Notes under the pieces: generated by a model
Told to the model about the DNA's origin: nothing
What the model saw: the letters and a program-made list of their open reading frames with translations, nothing else
The model's database searches: none
Position numbers and translations under genes: made by a program
Shown: positions 19,695 through 30,800 of the stretch, one piece after another
How the letters are laid out: each line of letters opens with the position of its first letter
Position numbering within the stretch: the stretch's first letter is position 1
Origin: Phytomonas francai
Lineage: Eukaryota > Euglenozoa > Kinetoplastea > Trypanosomatida > Trypanosomatidae
NCBI GenBank assembly: GCA_001766655.1
Contig: MJCC01000011.1
Coordinates: forward strand, 420,796-484,795
Direction of reading: 5' to 3'
DNA length: 64,000 nt

Positions 19695-20564
19695 ATGAGT
19701 GACGACTTCTTCGACTTCGATGACGAGTTCGGCGTGGACGACGGCCACTTCTTCGAGGACGTGGCCCACGACAACGAGGTTGGGGCGGACGAACTCGCGC
19801 GTTCCCGCCCCCTCGGCGAGGCCGGTGCGTGGCCTGACAACGGCAACGACGTGGGGTTAGGGCGGGGCGATGCGGATATCGACCGCGATCGCCCGCCCCT
19901 CATCGGGGATGTCCGGCAGTACCTACCGAACGTCGCCGCGGGGGCCTTCCCCGTGGTGGTCTCAGTCCTTGCCCAGGCCAGCCTCGGGGTGGGCGTGGAC
20001 CTTCGCACGCTGAGCTGCGCGACACGCAACGTCGAGTACATCCCGAACAGCCGAAACGCATGCGCGACGATGCGGCTGCACGAGCCGAGCGCAGTTGTCC
20101 TCGTGCGGAATAGCGGCGCGCTCACCGTGGTCGGCGCGGCGGGCCTGAGCGAGGCCCGACAGGCTGCCGAGCTCGCCGCCCGCATCATCCGCAAGGCGAT
20201 CGGCCTGCAGATCGACACCTTCCGCTTCCGCGTGTGCTCAATTATGGCCCGGTTTAACGCGTGCAGCCCTGTCCGGCTCGACGACCTCGCACACCACAGC
20301 CTGGATCCGCAGGAGAGCGTCGGGGTCGGCTCGGTCTCGTGTGTCTACGAGCCCGAACGGTTCAACGGGTGTGTTGTCCGCCTAGAGGGGACGTCGACGA
20401 CGAACAAGTGGGTGGTAACAACAACGGTGTTCGTAACGGGAAAGATGAGCATGTTGGGCGCGCGTAGCATGGAAGAGCTCCGCTTCGCGTTTAATGCGAT
20501 GATACCAATTCTGAGTAAGTATATAGGCAACACAGGGCCCATGGGCACGGCTACGTCGACTTAG
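19695..20564 (+). CDS. TRF4: TATA-binding protein-like factor (TRF4 type)
   Basis: The protein has 289 residues from the ATG at 19695, which begins the acidic MSDDFFDFDDEFGVDD; a frame extension upstream has no ATG. The acidic N terminus (~75 residues) is followed by two TBP-like repeats. The first has the typical RLHEPSAVVLVRNSGALTVV strand pattern and an ARIIRKAIG helix. The second ends NKWVVTTTVFVTGKMSMLGA. Kinetoplastids have one very diverged TBP relative, TRF4, in the SNAPc/TFIIA complex at the spliced-leader RNA promoter and at Pol III genes; it lacks the DNA-intercalating phenylalanines of classical TBP. The same divergence is visible here, because the expected Phe positions are not obvious. 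Confidence 0.85.
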   Translation: MSDDFFDFDDEFGVDDGHFFEDVAHDNEVGADELARSRPLGEAGAWPDNGNDVGLGRGDADIDRDRPPLIGDVRQYLPNVAAGAFPVVVSVLAQASLGVGVDLRTLSCATRNVEYIPNSRNACATMRLHEPSAVVLVRNSGALTVVGAAGLSEARQAAELAARIIRKAIGLQIDTFRFRVCSIMARFNACSPVRLDDLAHHSLDPQESVGVGSVSCVYEPERFNGCVVRLEGTSTTNKWVVTTTVFVTGKMSMLGARSMEELRFAFNAMIPILSKYIGNTGPMGTATST

Positions 20565-20865
20565 AAAGCTCTATTTGGTTCCCCTGTAGGCCTACACGGA
20601 GGGTTGAAGTAGAAAAGCAATGCAATGATGTTAAGGTCCTTCAAGCGTATGGGAGACACAACCAAATAAAACGCAAGCAGAGGAAGGGGGGAGGGGGTGA
20701 ATTTCAAAGATGATACACAAAATTATCGCATATACTGCTTCTTCCCCCCCCCCCCCCCCTCCCTTAACATAGAATTTATTATTATTAGTAATTTTTCTGC
20801 ACAGACTAAGTAATTACAATAGAATAGACGTATAATACTCAGAGAAAGATACGTATCCCTTCAAA
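20565..20865. other. Spacer with poly-C run
   Basis: No gene seen. A C-homopolymer at about 20744-20759 is preceded by a T/C tract and may act as the polypyrimidine signal for the next gene. Confidence 0.5.
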
Positions 20866-21558
20866 ATGACCCATACAGATTGGAAAACTATCGCGGAAGA
20901 AGCTGACGCAGCGCTCGCAAGCCCTAGCATCGAAGGATGTCACAAAATTTTAATGAATGCCTATGAAAATGGAATGCGCCACCCACAGATTCTCTGGCGT
21001 TTGGGCCGCTCCTACTATGAAGTTGCCAAAGAGCTTTCTAACAAAAAGCTGTTGCCTTCTTACATGGAAAAGGGGTTGGCGTTGTGTCAGCAGTCTGTTC
21101 AAGAGGATCCAGATAACTTTGCGGCGTACAAGTGGCTCGGCATTCTCCTCGCCGAGCAGGATGTCGGTACCAAGAAAAAGATCGAGAATGCATATACAAT
21201 CCGGGACTACTTTCTGAAGGCTTTAGAGTTAAACCCCAGGGATGCAAACTCACTCCATTGCATGGGCAAATGGTGTTGGTCAGTCCTGAAGATAAGTTGG
21301 GTGGAACAGAAGGCCGCTAAGCTGTTCTTCGGGGAGCCTCCGAAATCGAGTGCTGAGGAATGCTTGAAGTACCTGCTGTCCTCCGATGAGGCTGGGAATA
21401 CGATGCATAACTCGGTGCTTATCGGCGATGTATATTATTTTATTAAAAATAAGGCGGAAGCTAAGATATGGTATCAGAAAGCGATAGATATGACTCCAAC
21501 CAACATGTCGCAGATGAATCTTCACAAAGAAGCAGTGGCCAAGCTAGCAAAATGCTAG
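20866..21558 (+). CDS. TPR protein, regulator of microtubule dynamics (RMD1/FAM82) family
   Basis: The protein has 230 residues, wholly helical in character. The arrangement follows the RMDN family: HPQILWRLGRSYYEVAKEL, then ALCQQSVQEDPDNFAAYKWL, then RDYFLKALELNPRDANSLH, MGKWCWSV and a late AKIWYQKAIDMTP repeat. These are tetratricopeptide-like pairs with the family's WLG and LHxMGxW positions. RMD proteins bind microtubules or the mitochondrial outer face in animals and influence spindle organisation. No presequence or membrane anchor is visible, unlike human RMDN2/3. The role in kinetoplastids is not established. Confidence 0.8.
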   Translation: MTHTDWKTIAEEADAALASPSIEGCHKILMNAYENGMRHPQILWRLGRSYYEVAKELSNKKLLPSYMEKGLALCQQSVQEDPDNFAAYKWLGILLAEQDVGTKKKIENAYTIRDYFLKALELNPRDANSLHCMGKWCWSVLKISWVEQKAAKLFFGEPPKSSAEECLKYLLSSDEAGNTMHNSVLIGDVYYFIKNKAEAKIWYQKAIDMTPTNMSQMNLHKEAVAKLAKC

Positions 21559-21618
21559 GGGTGGGGGGATTCTTTGTGAGTAAAAAAATATAATACCGAA
21601 TAACTGCGTAAGGTGTGC

Positions 21619-21864
21619 TTATCCGCGCTGCGTATATTCGCTGTCGTCAAGATGTAGGATCCAACACACATGGGCGATACGGGTCAAGCCAAAGGCGAAA
21701 TGGAAATGAATTTCCCCTTCTTCGCTTGTTGAAACCTCTGAATGATAGGAAGCGGAGGAATCTACTACTACGGGGATAAATATTCCGCGCGTAAAAATCC
21801 GGCTATTACTCCCTGGCGATACTAGATACCTTTTAACGGATTCGCTTTGCCAATCAACATACAA
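21619..21864 (-). pseudogene. Possible minus-strand coding remnant
   Basis: About 81 codons are open on the minus strand, with protein-like composition (VDWQSESVKRYLVSPGSNSR; GEIHFHFAFGLTRIAHVCWI). There is no ATG in frame at the 5' end; the frame begins at a TTG. It is the only antisense stretch in spacer DNA here that reads like protein. It could be an old gene fragment or chance. I do not recognise it. Confidence 0.2.
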
Positions 21865-21920
21865 ATATCATTTACAGTATGACAACATTCCTTTCTCGAA
21901 ATCCGAATTCTACTTTTCCC

Positions 21921-21948
21921 CTGCTCACTAATCAAAATTAGTGAGCAG
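21921..21948. other. Perfect hairpin, 12-bp stem, 4-nt loop
   Basis: The arms CTGCTCACTAAT and ATTAGTGAGCAG are exact reverse complements separated by CAAA. It lies in the spacer between the RMD1-like gene and RET1, about 370 bases past the upstream stop codon, so it may be part of a 3' UTR. Confidence 0.6.
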
Positions 21949-22578
21949 AAGGAATGTGTAAAAGTATAACAAGGGTGGATGGAGAGGGAGAACTCTTATG
22001 GTATGGAGCAAACATCCGCAACCCTTCTCCCCTTCTGTTAGAGGATCGATCATTTTTCTCACCCTTTCAACATTTTTTGATAATATTCACTCACTAATAA
22101 GGAAGCAAAGGAGGTGTGGGTGTTCAAATTGATCATTTTGTGTCTGTAGAACAACAAATTCCTTCAAGCCTCACAGATTTGCTTCGCACGGGTCTTTGAA
22201 CTACGCTTTATTAGATCGCTTTTTAAAATTTTGATGTACACCTTTGGCAACAAAATTTTATCTGTTCAGGTGACTTATTACTTACAATTATCACTTTCTC
22301 CGGAATGTGAAGACGACAGGAAAAGAGCCCTTATGTGCATCAATCAGGAACAAGTACATTACTAAGCAGAATATCGTAAAGGGATCGAGGGAAACCTCTA
22401 TCGCTAGTGCAAATATTAGCAATTATGTGTTTATTTATTGTCTTAGGAAATTGAACCCATTCCTCCCTACCACCCTTTGCTTATTTTGTCGCAATATTGT
22501 GTCTAACTTCACCGTTTCTATAGGAAGATTTACGTTGCAAGGTCTATTCAACGCCTCTTTACCCCCGATCGAAGGAAG

Positions 22579-25377
22579 ATGGACACGATAAAAAGTGCAG
22601 AGCTCAACGCCCAAATTGTGACGGACTTGAATCTGAGAGACACCAAAGCCATGCTTAACGATCGAAATTGTGAACTATGCAGCGAATCGGGTGTTGATGT
22701 ACGTATTGAGAATAAAGTGTTTCATGATGCAGAATCAACATGCGACGATACAAACGACAGTTTTTCGTTTACCAACAACGAGAATATGTCTTGCGGCAAT
22801 GCTGGTCCCGATCCCGGCAATGGTGAATGCATGGGCGGCGCAAATACTGTGAAAGGGGGTGTGGGTTCACCTAAGAAAAAACACTGGGTGACGTGCGAGC
22901 TATGCGATTCTATCGTCACCTCCGATATGAGCCTGCACATTACGCAGGAGCACTCAGAGGTGTATAAGGCTCACGCTATCAGGATCGATGACGGGAAAGA
23001 ACACCAATGGGCTTCTGCCTTTGGTGATTACGCGTGCGACGCCGTGAATTACATGAGTGCAGACAATTCCGCATTTCACTTCATGCAGAATGCCTGCGGT
23101 CAGTTCAACAGTATCGGTCTGGAGTGGTTTCACGTGTTCCCCTTCGGCAGCTACGTTACCATGGGGTGCTGGGATGGGGTGTCGGATGCTGATTTCGCGC
23201 TGGTCCCCATGTCTGGTTCGGAGACTATATCGGAACACAAGAAGGGGAGGGGCGTACAAAACGTGTTGTCGTGGGTAACGAGGAAGCTGCGTCGGATCGG
23301 GTTCAAATTTGACGAGCTGGAAGTAGTCTCGCATGCACGCGTTCCTATCATTAAGCGGAAGCGTGCAGTCCCAAAGGCTCGTGCGGCAAGTCTCCATGAC
23401 GCGGACTACATCATTGAGTATGAATTTAAAAGCAACAAGGCACACCAAGCCTTTCTTGCGCGTACCGACGCAAGAATCAGAAGCTTCTATAAAGGAGTAA
23501 ATATCACGAGAAAGGATGAGGAAAGGCTAGAGATCTACAAGTTTAAGAAAGGAACTGATGCGATAAAACTGTTCAGTCGGAAAGAGGTCTCTGGCATCAC
23601 GAAACGTTGGAGCCGAAGCGGCAAGGTTCCGGAAATTTTCGAGATCGATTTCGACATCACTTTTAACGTGAAGGGATTGCGAAACAGTTGGTTTTTGCGT
23701 GAGTACTTCTCGCAGAACTTTCTTTTCCGTATTGGTTCTCTCTTCATCAAAGAGTGGAGCAAGCGGTGCGGGATCAACAATTCAAGGAAGGGGTATCTCA
23801 CAAGCTACGCTGTTAGTGTGTTGTGGGTGTACTACCTCCTTTATTCTGGGCACGCCAGGTTTGTGGAACCTGAGACGGTTCCCGAATTCCCGACGATGTC
23901 TAAGCAGTTTCCACCCTACATTCCACTCTGGGAGCCCTGTGCGGAGGCGGATCATACAGAATACGCCAGTAAACTTGGAAGGCTCCTGTACGGTTTTTTT
24001 GAGTTCTACACGCGCTTCGACTGGGCACGAGGGGTGGTATCCCTTCGTAACGACCCCGGTGCGGCCCCCAAAATCCCCACGAAGGAGGATTTCGGCTGGA
24101 CGGAATCCAAGGGAGTCGACTCGATCATTCACAGAAATCGGATCTTTTACCACCTTTGCATTGACGACCCCTACGAAGAGAACCTGAACCTGGGCCGCCA
24201 CCTTTCCCCGATAAGGGCAGAGTGGGTGATCGGGCGGTTCCGGGCCGCTCACGCGCTCTGCCAGGAGCGCAACCACACTCTCCTTCTTACACCTCTCGAG
24301 ATGTACGAGGAGGTCCTGCGGGTGGCGATGTACCGCCACCTCGTCAAAAACACCGCGAATGGCATGGATACCGTTGGCAACCTGCGTGCGGCGTTGAGGG
24401 CCACAGAAGGCGTGGCGCTCGCCACGTATGAGATCAACCACCGCCTGAGCGATTTATGGTACGACATCGATCAAATGGTCGAGGACCACACTAACCGGAT
24501 CATGTACACCCCGAAGAACGCTCCCAAGGTGCCACCGAAGCATCCCCTGCAGAAGGCTGGCTCCAGAAGCCCTATTATTTGGGCCGCCCTCAGGGATGAC
24601 CACATGGTACCGCCAAAGGGTTCCACCGCCAACAGCCGGGTTGTGTTTTTATTAAATTCCGATACTTACTCTGAGTTGGAAGAAACTCTCACGACTTGCC
24701 GGTACGGTCCTAATGAGGGTAAATCGATATTGGCTAATGACAAACAAGGCAAAGATTCTGACACAAAGGAAACAATGGCCCTGCTTCAGGATGACATAAA
24801 GCTGTGGATGACTCAGGCTTCTGAAGGTATTTCGCACGCGAAGCAACTTTTCGAAAGCCTGATGGCGCAGTTCAACCCATTGGCACCTGACGGAGAGAAA
24901 AATGCTCTCTGCGGTTACGAGCTCGTGAATCCATATAATGATCCACTTGTTCGCTTGCAGACCTTTTCCCTTGATACTTATGCCTTCCCCACGTATCATT
25001 CCCGGGAGCAAATGCTGGAACATTTACGTGCGGTCGCCCTCATACTGCAAAAGGACTCAATACAACGCAAAATTCAGCACATTATGAACAAAGAGATCAT
25101 AAATGTGCCAAGTGAAGAATCAGAAAGAGGGAACGGGGAGGATCAGGAACGCATGCTAAAAGCGGTGGCTACTCTTATAGAAGCTGATTCGAACCACAAA
25201 CTAAATCCCACGATTATTCGGTATATTCTATCTTCAAGCCTTTTCATTAGGCAGCCAACGGATTCACAATCCGGTTTGGGAAAGAATATAGAAGATAAGC
25301 CTTGGACAGTTACCCCACATCTCCTGAAACTTATTGGCCAATCTAAACAACATGATTACATTATTCGCGAGAAATAA
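22579..25377 (+). CDS. RET1: Mitochondrial RNA-editing TUTase 1
   Basis: The protein has 932 residues, close to known RET1 proteins (about 975-1025). A C2H2 finger lies at C106, C109, H120, H125 (CELCDSIVTSDMSLHITQEH). The nucleotidyltransferase signature FGSYVTMGCWDGVSDADFAL supplies catalytic D203 and D205, with a third acidic residue in FEIDFDITFNV (~357-359). The helix NNSRKGYLTSYAVSVLWVYY (~400-419) is the PAP/TUTase specificity segment. A PAP-associated domain and a long C-terminal region follow. RET1 adds U-tails to guide RNAs, rRNAs and mRNAs in the kinetoplast and works with the DSS1 exonuclease. The first ATG gives an acidic start (MDTIKSAELNAQIV) without an evident presequence, so the start or the targeting signal is unusual. 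Confidence 0.95.
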   Translation: MDTIKSAELNAQIVTDLNLRDTKAMLNDRNCELCSESGVDVRIENKVFHDAESTCDDTNDSFSFTNNENMSCGNAGPDPGNGECMGGANTVKGGVGSPKKKHWVTCELCDSIVTSDMSLHITQEHSEVYKAHAIRIDDGKEHQWASAFGDYACDAVNYMSADNSAFHFMQNACGQFNSIGLEWFHVFPFGSYVTMGCWDGVSDADFALVPMSGSETISEHKKGRGVQNVLSWVTRKLRRIGFKFDELEVVSHARVPIIKRKRAVPKARAASLHDADYIIEYEFKSNKAHQAFLARTDARIRSFYKGVNITRKDEERLEIYKFKKGTDAIKLFSRKEVSGITKRWSRSGKVPEIFEIDFDITFNVKGLRNSWFLREYFSQNFLFRIGSLFIKEWSKRCGINNSRKGYLTSYAVSVLWVYYLLYSGHARFVEPETVPEFPTMSKQFPPYIPLWEPCAEADHTEYASKLGRLLYGFFEFYTRFDWARGVVSLRNDPGAAPKIPTKEDFGWTESKGVDSIIHRNRIFYHLCIDDPYEENLNLGRHLSPIRAEWVIGRFRAAHALCQERNHTLLLTPLEMYEEVLRVAMYRHLVKNTANGMDTVGNLRAALRATEGVALATYEINHRLSDLWYDIDQMVEDHTNRIMYTPKNAPKVPPKHPLQKAGSRSPIIWAALRDDHMVPPKGSTANSRVVFLLNSDTYSELEETLTTCRYGPNEGKSILANDKQGKDSDTKETMALLQDDIKLWMTQASEGISHAKQLFESLMAQFNPLAPDGEKNALCGYELVNPYNDPLVRLQTFSLDTYAFPTYHSREQMLEHLRAVALILQKDSIQRKIQHIMNKEIINVPSEESERGNGEDQERMLKAVATLIEADSNHKLNPTIIRYILSSSLFIRQPTDSQSGLGKNIEDKPWTVTPHLLKLIGQSKQHDYIIREK

Positions 25378-26396
25378 CCGCGAAAGGCTTTCAACTCTAA
25401 AGCGCCTCCCGACACCACCGAAACGGAGAAACTTCTTAAACTAAGCAAATAAAGAAATGACCTCGACTGTTCTCTTACTTCAGCAGGATGTGCATGATAT
25501 ACACGCACCAATAGTACCTCAGCCATGAGAGAGGAAGGAATGCTAGTGCTTCCTTGAAATGAATATTGACCCGAATGACGAAAACGCTTAAACAGGAATT
25601 AGGGCAACTACCGAAAAGTTATTGCAAAGAAGTGATACTCAAAAAGTAGTTGCCATTAATTCCTAGCTATTCGAGAGAACTTAGCTAAGCGTAGTAAAAA
25701 TGCTTTTTTAAAAACAAAGTATTTCTTTTTTACCCCTTTATACCAGTCTCTAGGATTAAATAACGAGAAAAAATATGAAAGGTAAAACCTCAGCTCTGTT
25801 TGATTAAGTATTTTTATCTTATTTTCACATTTTTAGGATCTATTTTACTACCGATTTCTTTGATTATGTGTTTACAATGAAGCAAATGTTTATTATTATT
25901 ATTAAATCTAGTTCAGATGCATTCTAAACTGCTATCTAATTACTATTAGCTATTTTTCTTACACCATCGCTTAGGCGTGGGATGAAAAAATGATTAAAAT
26001 TCCTAACCATCAACCGATTTATTTTTTAGTAAAAAATTAAAATTGTAGTTTTCAGCAGCCTATCCCCCCTTCGCTTCTATGTGTGGTGACTATACAATAA
26101 GGATAGAGACAAGTGGAAGTTATACGCTTCGAATGTATTATTTTAATTTTCCGATGATGAAAGTATATTGGCATTTTACAATGATTAGATTAATACCAAG
26201 AAAGCTATGTTTGTGTCAATAAATTGTTAGGGCCTCCCTCATCTTTCCCTTCCCCCCGCATCTTTCCCCGAGTGTTTACAGCAAGAGTTTAAGAGTTCGT
26301 TTTACCGTCAGAGAAGAATTTTTTACTTTTTATACACATCTTTCTTTAGTCTTTGACTTTGCTTTCCCATTGTCTTTACTATATTATCCACATTCA
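25378..26396. other. 1.0 kb AT-rich spacer
   Basis: Nothing gene-like. Several A/T runs and a C-run near 26250-26259. T-rich DNA near 26322-26350 precedes the peptidase gene. Confidence 0.5.
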
Positions 26397-27752
<1,356 letters not shown>

Positions 27753-29437
27753 TATAGATACACAAACCACTTTTCAGATAAACGAATTCGATTTAAGGCC
27801 CCTTTGTGGGTATCCAATCCTTGTATATACAGAATGGATTTTGAATTCGGGGAGGAAAACATAACTATGCTTACAGATACATTTATATATATATATATAT
27901 ATATGGATGTATAATTTCGTTAAATATTACTATAGTATTTTCAGATGGGCAAAAAAATTCTTGCACAATGCGATTTTCACTAATGGATACAAGTATGAAG
28001 AGTATATTTTAGAAATTATAATGAACTCCGTATATAAATGAAAATTTTTTGCTTAAACGGAGAAAGATTATTTTCAATAGGAATAAATGTATTTAATATA
28101 TTGCTTTACATATGAATGTCGTTAATAGTGTGCTCTGATACAACCTTTTCCTCTGTAAAGTGGTCCGCAAGGCATTATTCACTAGGGAGAAAAATGATTC
28201 CCTATATTTTTCCCTCTCTCTTGTAACGACATGGTTTTGTATCCAAAAGCGGAAGGAAATAGTAGTCATAATAAGTGCAGAATCAGCGCGAACATACATA
28301 TTAGGAATGATGCATAGATATGACTTATGGGCTGGCGTAGAGGGATAAAAAGAGACGTCGTGAAGGATGAACTATAAAAAGGCGAGAAATTCTGACAGAA
28401 TCTATATCTGGAGACGTTCAGGAATTCTTTTGTACCCTTCCTGAAACTAAGATGAATTACCATTAGGGAAAGATCGCATATCGTATAGTTTTATTTTGCT
28501 AACTTTTAGGAAATAGACAAGAAAACATCAGCAAGGGGAGACTCTACTTTTAGTAATCTGCTTGATCTCTACGGGGTGAACATCAAGCCCTGGTGCGCAT
28601 TCATCCAGGTGGTTCCCTAAACCTAAGAAGCACCAAGTTGGGGTATAATAATCCTTAATAAAGTGTCTTTTTTTTTTTCGAATGAATGCTAAGCAGTGAT
28701 AAAAAAGTGTGCTATTCAAACAGCATCCACTATTATACTAGAAAGGCCTAACGTGTGCGATGAATTAAGCATAGGATACATGCGAAGCAGCAGAAGTGCT
28801 TATTCAATTACTCAACGCTACCGAAAGGATAGGTTAGGAAGGTGTAATACTTTGAATGTGTAAACTTACCGATCTCATGAATTACGTCAATTTTTGATGT
28901 AGCATGTAGTGAATTTACGGTAATATTTCATGAATTTATTCAACTCAACCGCCCGCTTAAAAAAGGCGTGCGCATACAATTTCCCCTTTTACAACATATC
29001 TGCATATATATATATATATATATATATTTGTGTGTGTATGTGTGTGGAGATTGGGATATATGTACTCGAATTTATTTTCCTACGGCAATCACTTAGGATC
29101 GCTCGAGTGGAGGGTACCTGATTTCAGATAGTTCAGTTTTTCATGTAAATATCTACTTGTGCATCATGAAGAGCACTATTAATCTCAAATAAATGTACCA
29201 AGTCTAAAAACGGATCAATTGGGGGTGGAGGAAGCCCCTAGTTGCAACTTTTCCCTATTTTTACCCATATTTAGTTATCGACTTTAATGCATTCCACATA
29301 AGCGTTTCCTCATTAGAGCTGATAGTGATTTGTTCAGGAATATCTTAACGTGATATACAGTATCTTCTCTTTGTTATCATAAGTTATCTTATTAGTACCA
29401 TTACGACACAACAAAAGGTCAATTATTACTATCTAAC
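27753..29437. other. 1.7 kb spacer with TA/TG repeats and weak coding-like relics
   Basis: Longest gene-free stretch before the terminal array. It has (TA)n at about 27884-27904 and (TA)n-(TG)n at about 29005-29046. Two short plus-strand stretches read like protein: 28160-28348 (ESARTYILGMMHRYDLWAG) and about 28510-28620 (SNLLDLYGVNIKPWCAFIQ). Neither forms a proper gene. Confidence 0.4.
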
Positions 29438-30520
29438 ATGCCCTCCGCGCACCAATTTGAGAAGGGGTTTTGCTTTTATGGGATTGCCGTTGATGGAAAG
29501 ACAAAGTACGTTGTGAACGTCTGCGGTCACGACAGTTTGGAGAGGCCACTAGCAAAGAACATGACACCCGTCCCTGAGCAATATCTAGATGAGAGAGGAG
29601 TCGATAATTTGATTATTCCTATTTCAGTCAGTGAGTCTTTGAAGCTATCATCCTCTGATTATGACTATTGTATAAACGTCGTTGTACATTGGTCAGTCGT
29701 GCGTCGATGCTGCAAAGAGCACCCTTTGTTTGAGCACTTTATTTCAAGGCTTATTGAACTCTCTGTAGAGTGGATCCAGAAGGAATGTGGTGCTGTAGTC
29801 CAGCTAAAGAGTTGCAAACTTTTGAATCTTAACTTGTTCATTCCCAAAGAGGCCTCATCTGGAGCACTAGACCCCCTCGAAGAACTCAAACGCGCTGCGG
29901 CGGCTCTATCCGTTGCGAACCAACAGTTGGACACGTCAAAAAATGCGGAAGATAGGCCAATACCCGACAGCTTGCGGTGCGCGACGGCCCCACAGCCTGC
30001 AAAGGAAAATACGCCGCTCATACGGGAAGTAATTTCCAATCCGGGTGTTCAAAAAGGGTTCCTTCTCAAGCCGTCAGGTCGGTTATATAACGAACATGGA
30101 TCGTGTGAAGGTGAAGGGAAAGTGTTTGACCAGCTAAGCCACATCCCGGAGTCGTTGCGGAAGCGATGTAAGATCATCAACGCAAATGATTGGAACGGGA
30201 ATACCGCCAATGCTACACCGGCGCCCCCTGCACCTCGTCCCTCCCCCCCTCCTGCGAATCCGCCCAGCAGGCCAAAACGGGGCTGGAGCCTATTATCCAT
30301 AGACGAGGGCGAGAGCGCCATTACCATACGTTTAAAGCCATCCGACGCGGCCGTGCGCTTGTCGGAAGTAGATCTCTCCGTAACCAAACAAGCGATTGAT
30401 GTCGATCATTTCCATCTTGATTTACCGTGCATGGTTGATATGGATGGCGTTAAGGCAAAATACATCAAATCATCCAATATTTTGGTATTAACCTGTAATG
30501 TTCTCACAAACTCTTCCTGA
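29438..30520 (+). CDS. PIH1-domain protein (R2TP / dynein-arm assembly type)
   Basis: The protein has 360 residues. The N-terminal ~140 match the PIH1 domain: KYVVNVCGHDSLERPL, then LIIPISVSESLKL, then YDYCINVVVHWSVVRRC, an LFEHFISRLIELSVEWI helix and VQLKSCKLLN. The middle is disordered, with a Pro-rich run (APPAPRPSPPP). The last ~75 residues form a CS-like beta domain (AITIRLKPSDAAVRLSEVDL). PIH1 proteins (PIH1D1-3, Kintoun/DNAAF2) recruit clients to HSP90-R2TP and pre-assemble axonemal dyneins. A WDR92 gene, another member of that machinery, lies 13 kb downstream. The exact PIH1 subfamily cannot be assigned by eye. Confidence 0.82.
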   Translation: MPSAHQFEKGFCFYGIAVDGKTKYVVNVCGHDSLERPLAKNMTPVPEQYLDERGVDNLIIPISVSESLKLSSSDYDYCINVVVHWSVVRRCCKEHPLFEHFISRLIELSVEWIQKECGAVVQLKSCKLLNLNLFIPKEASSGALDPLEELKRAAAALSVANQQLDTSKNAEDRPIPDSLRCATAPQPAKENTPLIREVISNPGVQKGFLLKPSGRLYNEHGSCEGEGKVFDQLSHIPESLRKRCKIINANDWNGNTANATPAPPAPRPSPPPANPPSRPKRGWSLLSIDEGESAITIRLKPSDAAVRLSEVDLSVTKQAIDVDHFHLDLPCMVDMDGVKAKYIKSSNILVLTCNVLTNSS

Positions 30521-30800
30521 ATGTTCTTAAATGCTTGGTTTGTGTTTTTAGCAATCTTCACAGGAAAATTTCGCTGTGAACCCACATGTAGTGCGGTAGC
30601 TCTTCTTTTTTGAGGAGAAGCAGTGATGGGGGAGAGAGGTCCTTTTTTTCCCCGGTTCGTACTCGTTTTTGTTTTTTTTTGACCCTTTAAGCCATTTCGC
30701 TCTCGCTTGTTTGTGTTGGTTTGCTTGCCAACAGCAAGCACATAGTAGTTTACCGTCAGCGTTGCTTTTCCTATGTGAATATTAGTCTGGACAAGCGTAT

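Larger units (their letters stand above)
21559..22578. other. 1.0 kb spacer with hairpin and antisense coding-like ORF
   Basis: No plus-strand gene is supported. It contains a perfect hairpin (21921-21948) and a minus-strand open stretch of about 80 codons (21619-21864). A GTG-initiated frame at 22307-22591 runs into the next gene out of frame and is not supported. Confidence 0.45.

Noticed and set aside
22307..22591. 95-codon frame overlapping the RET1 start
   Set aside because: Starts with GTG, is in a different frame from RET1, and has no recognisable presequence or domain; kept only as a possible sign of a start problem.
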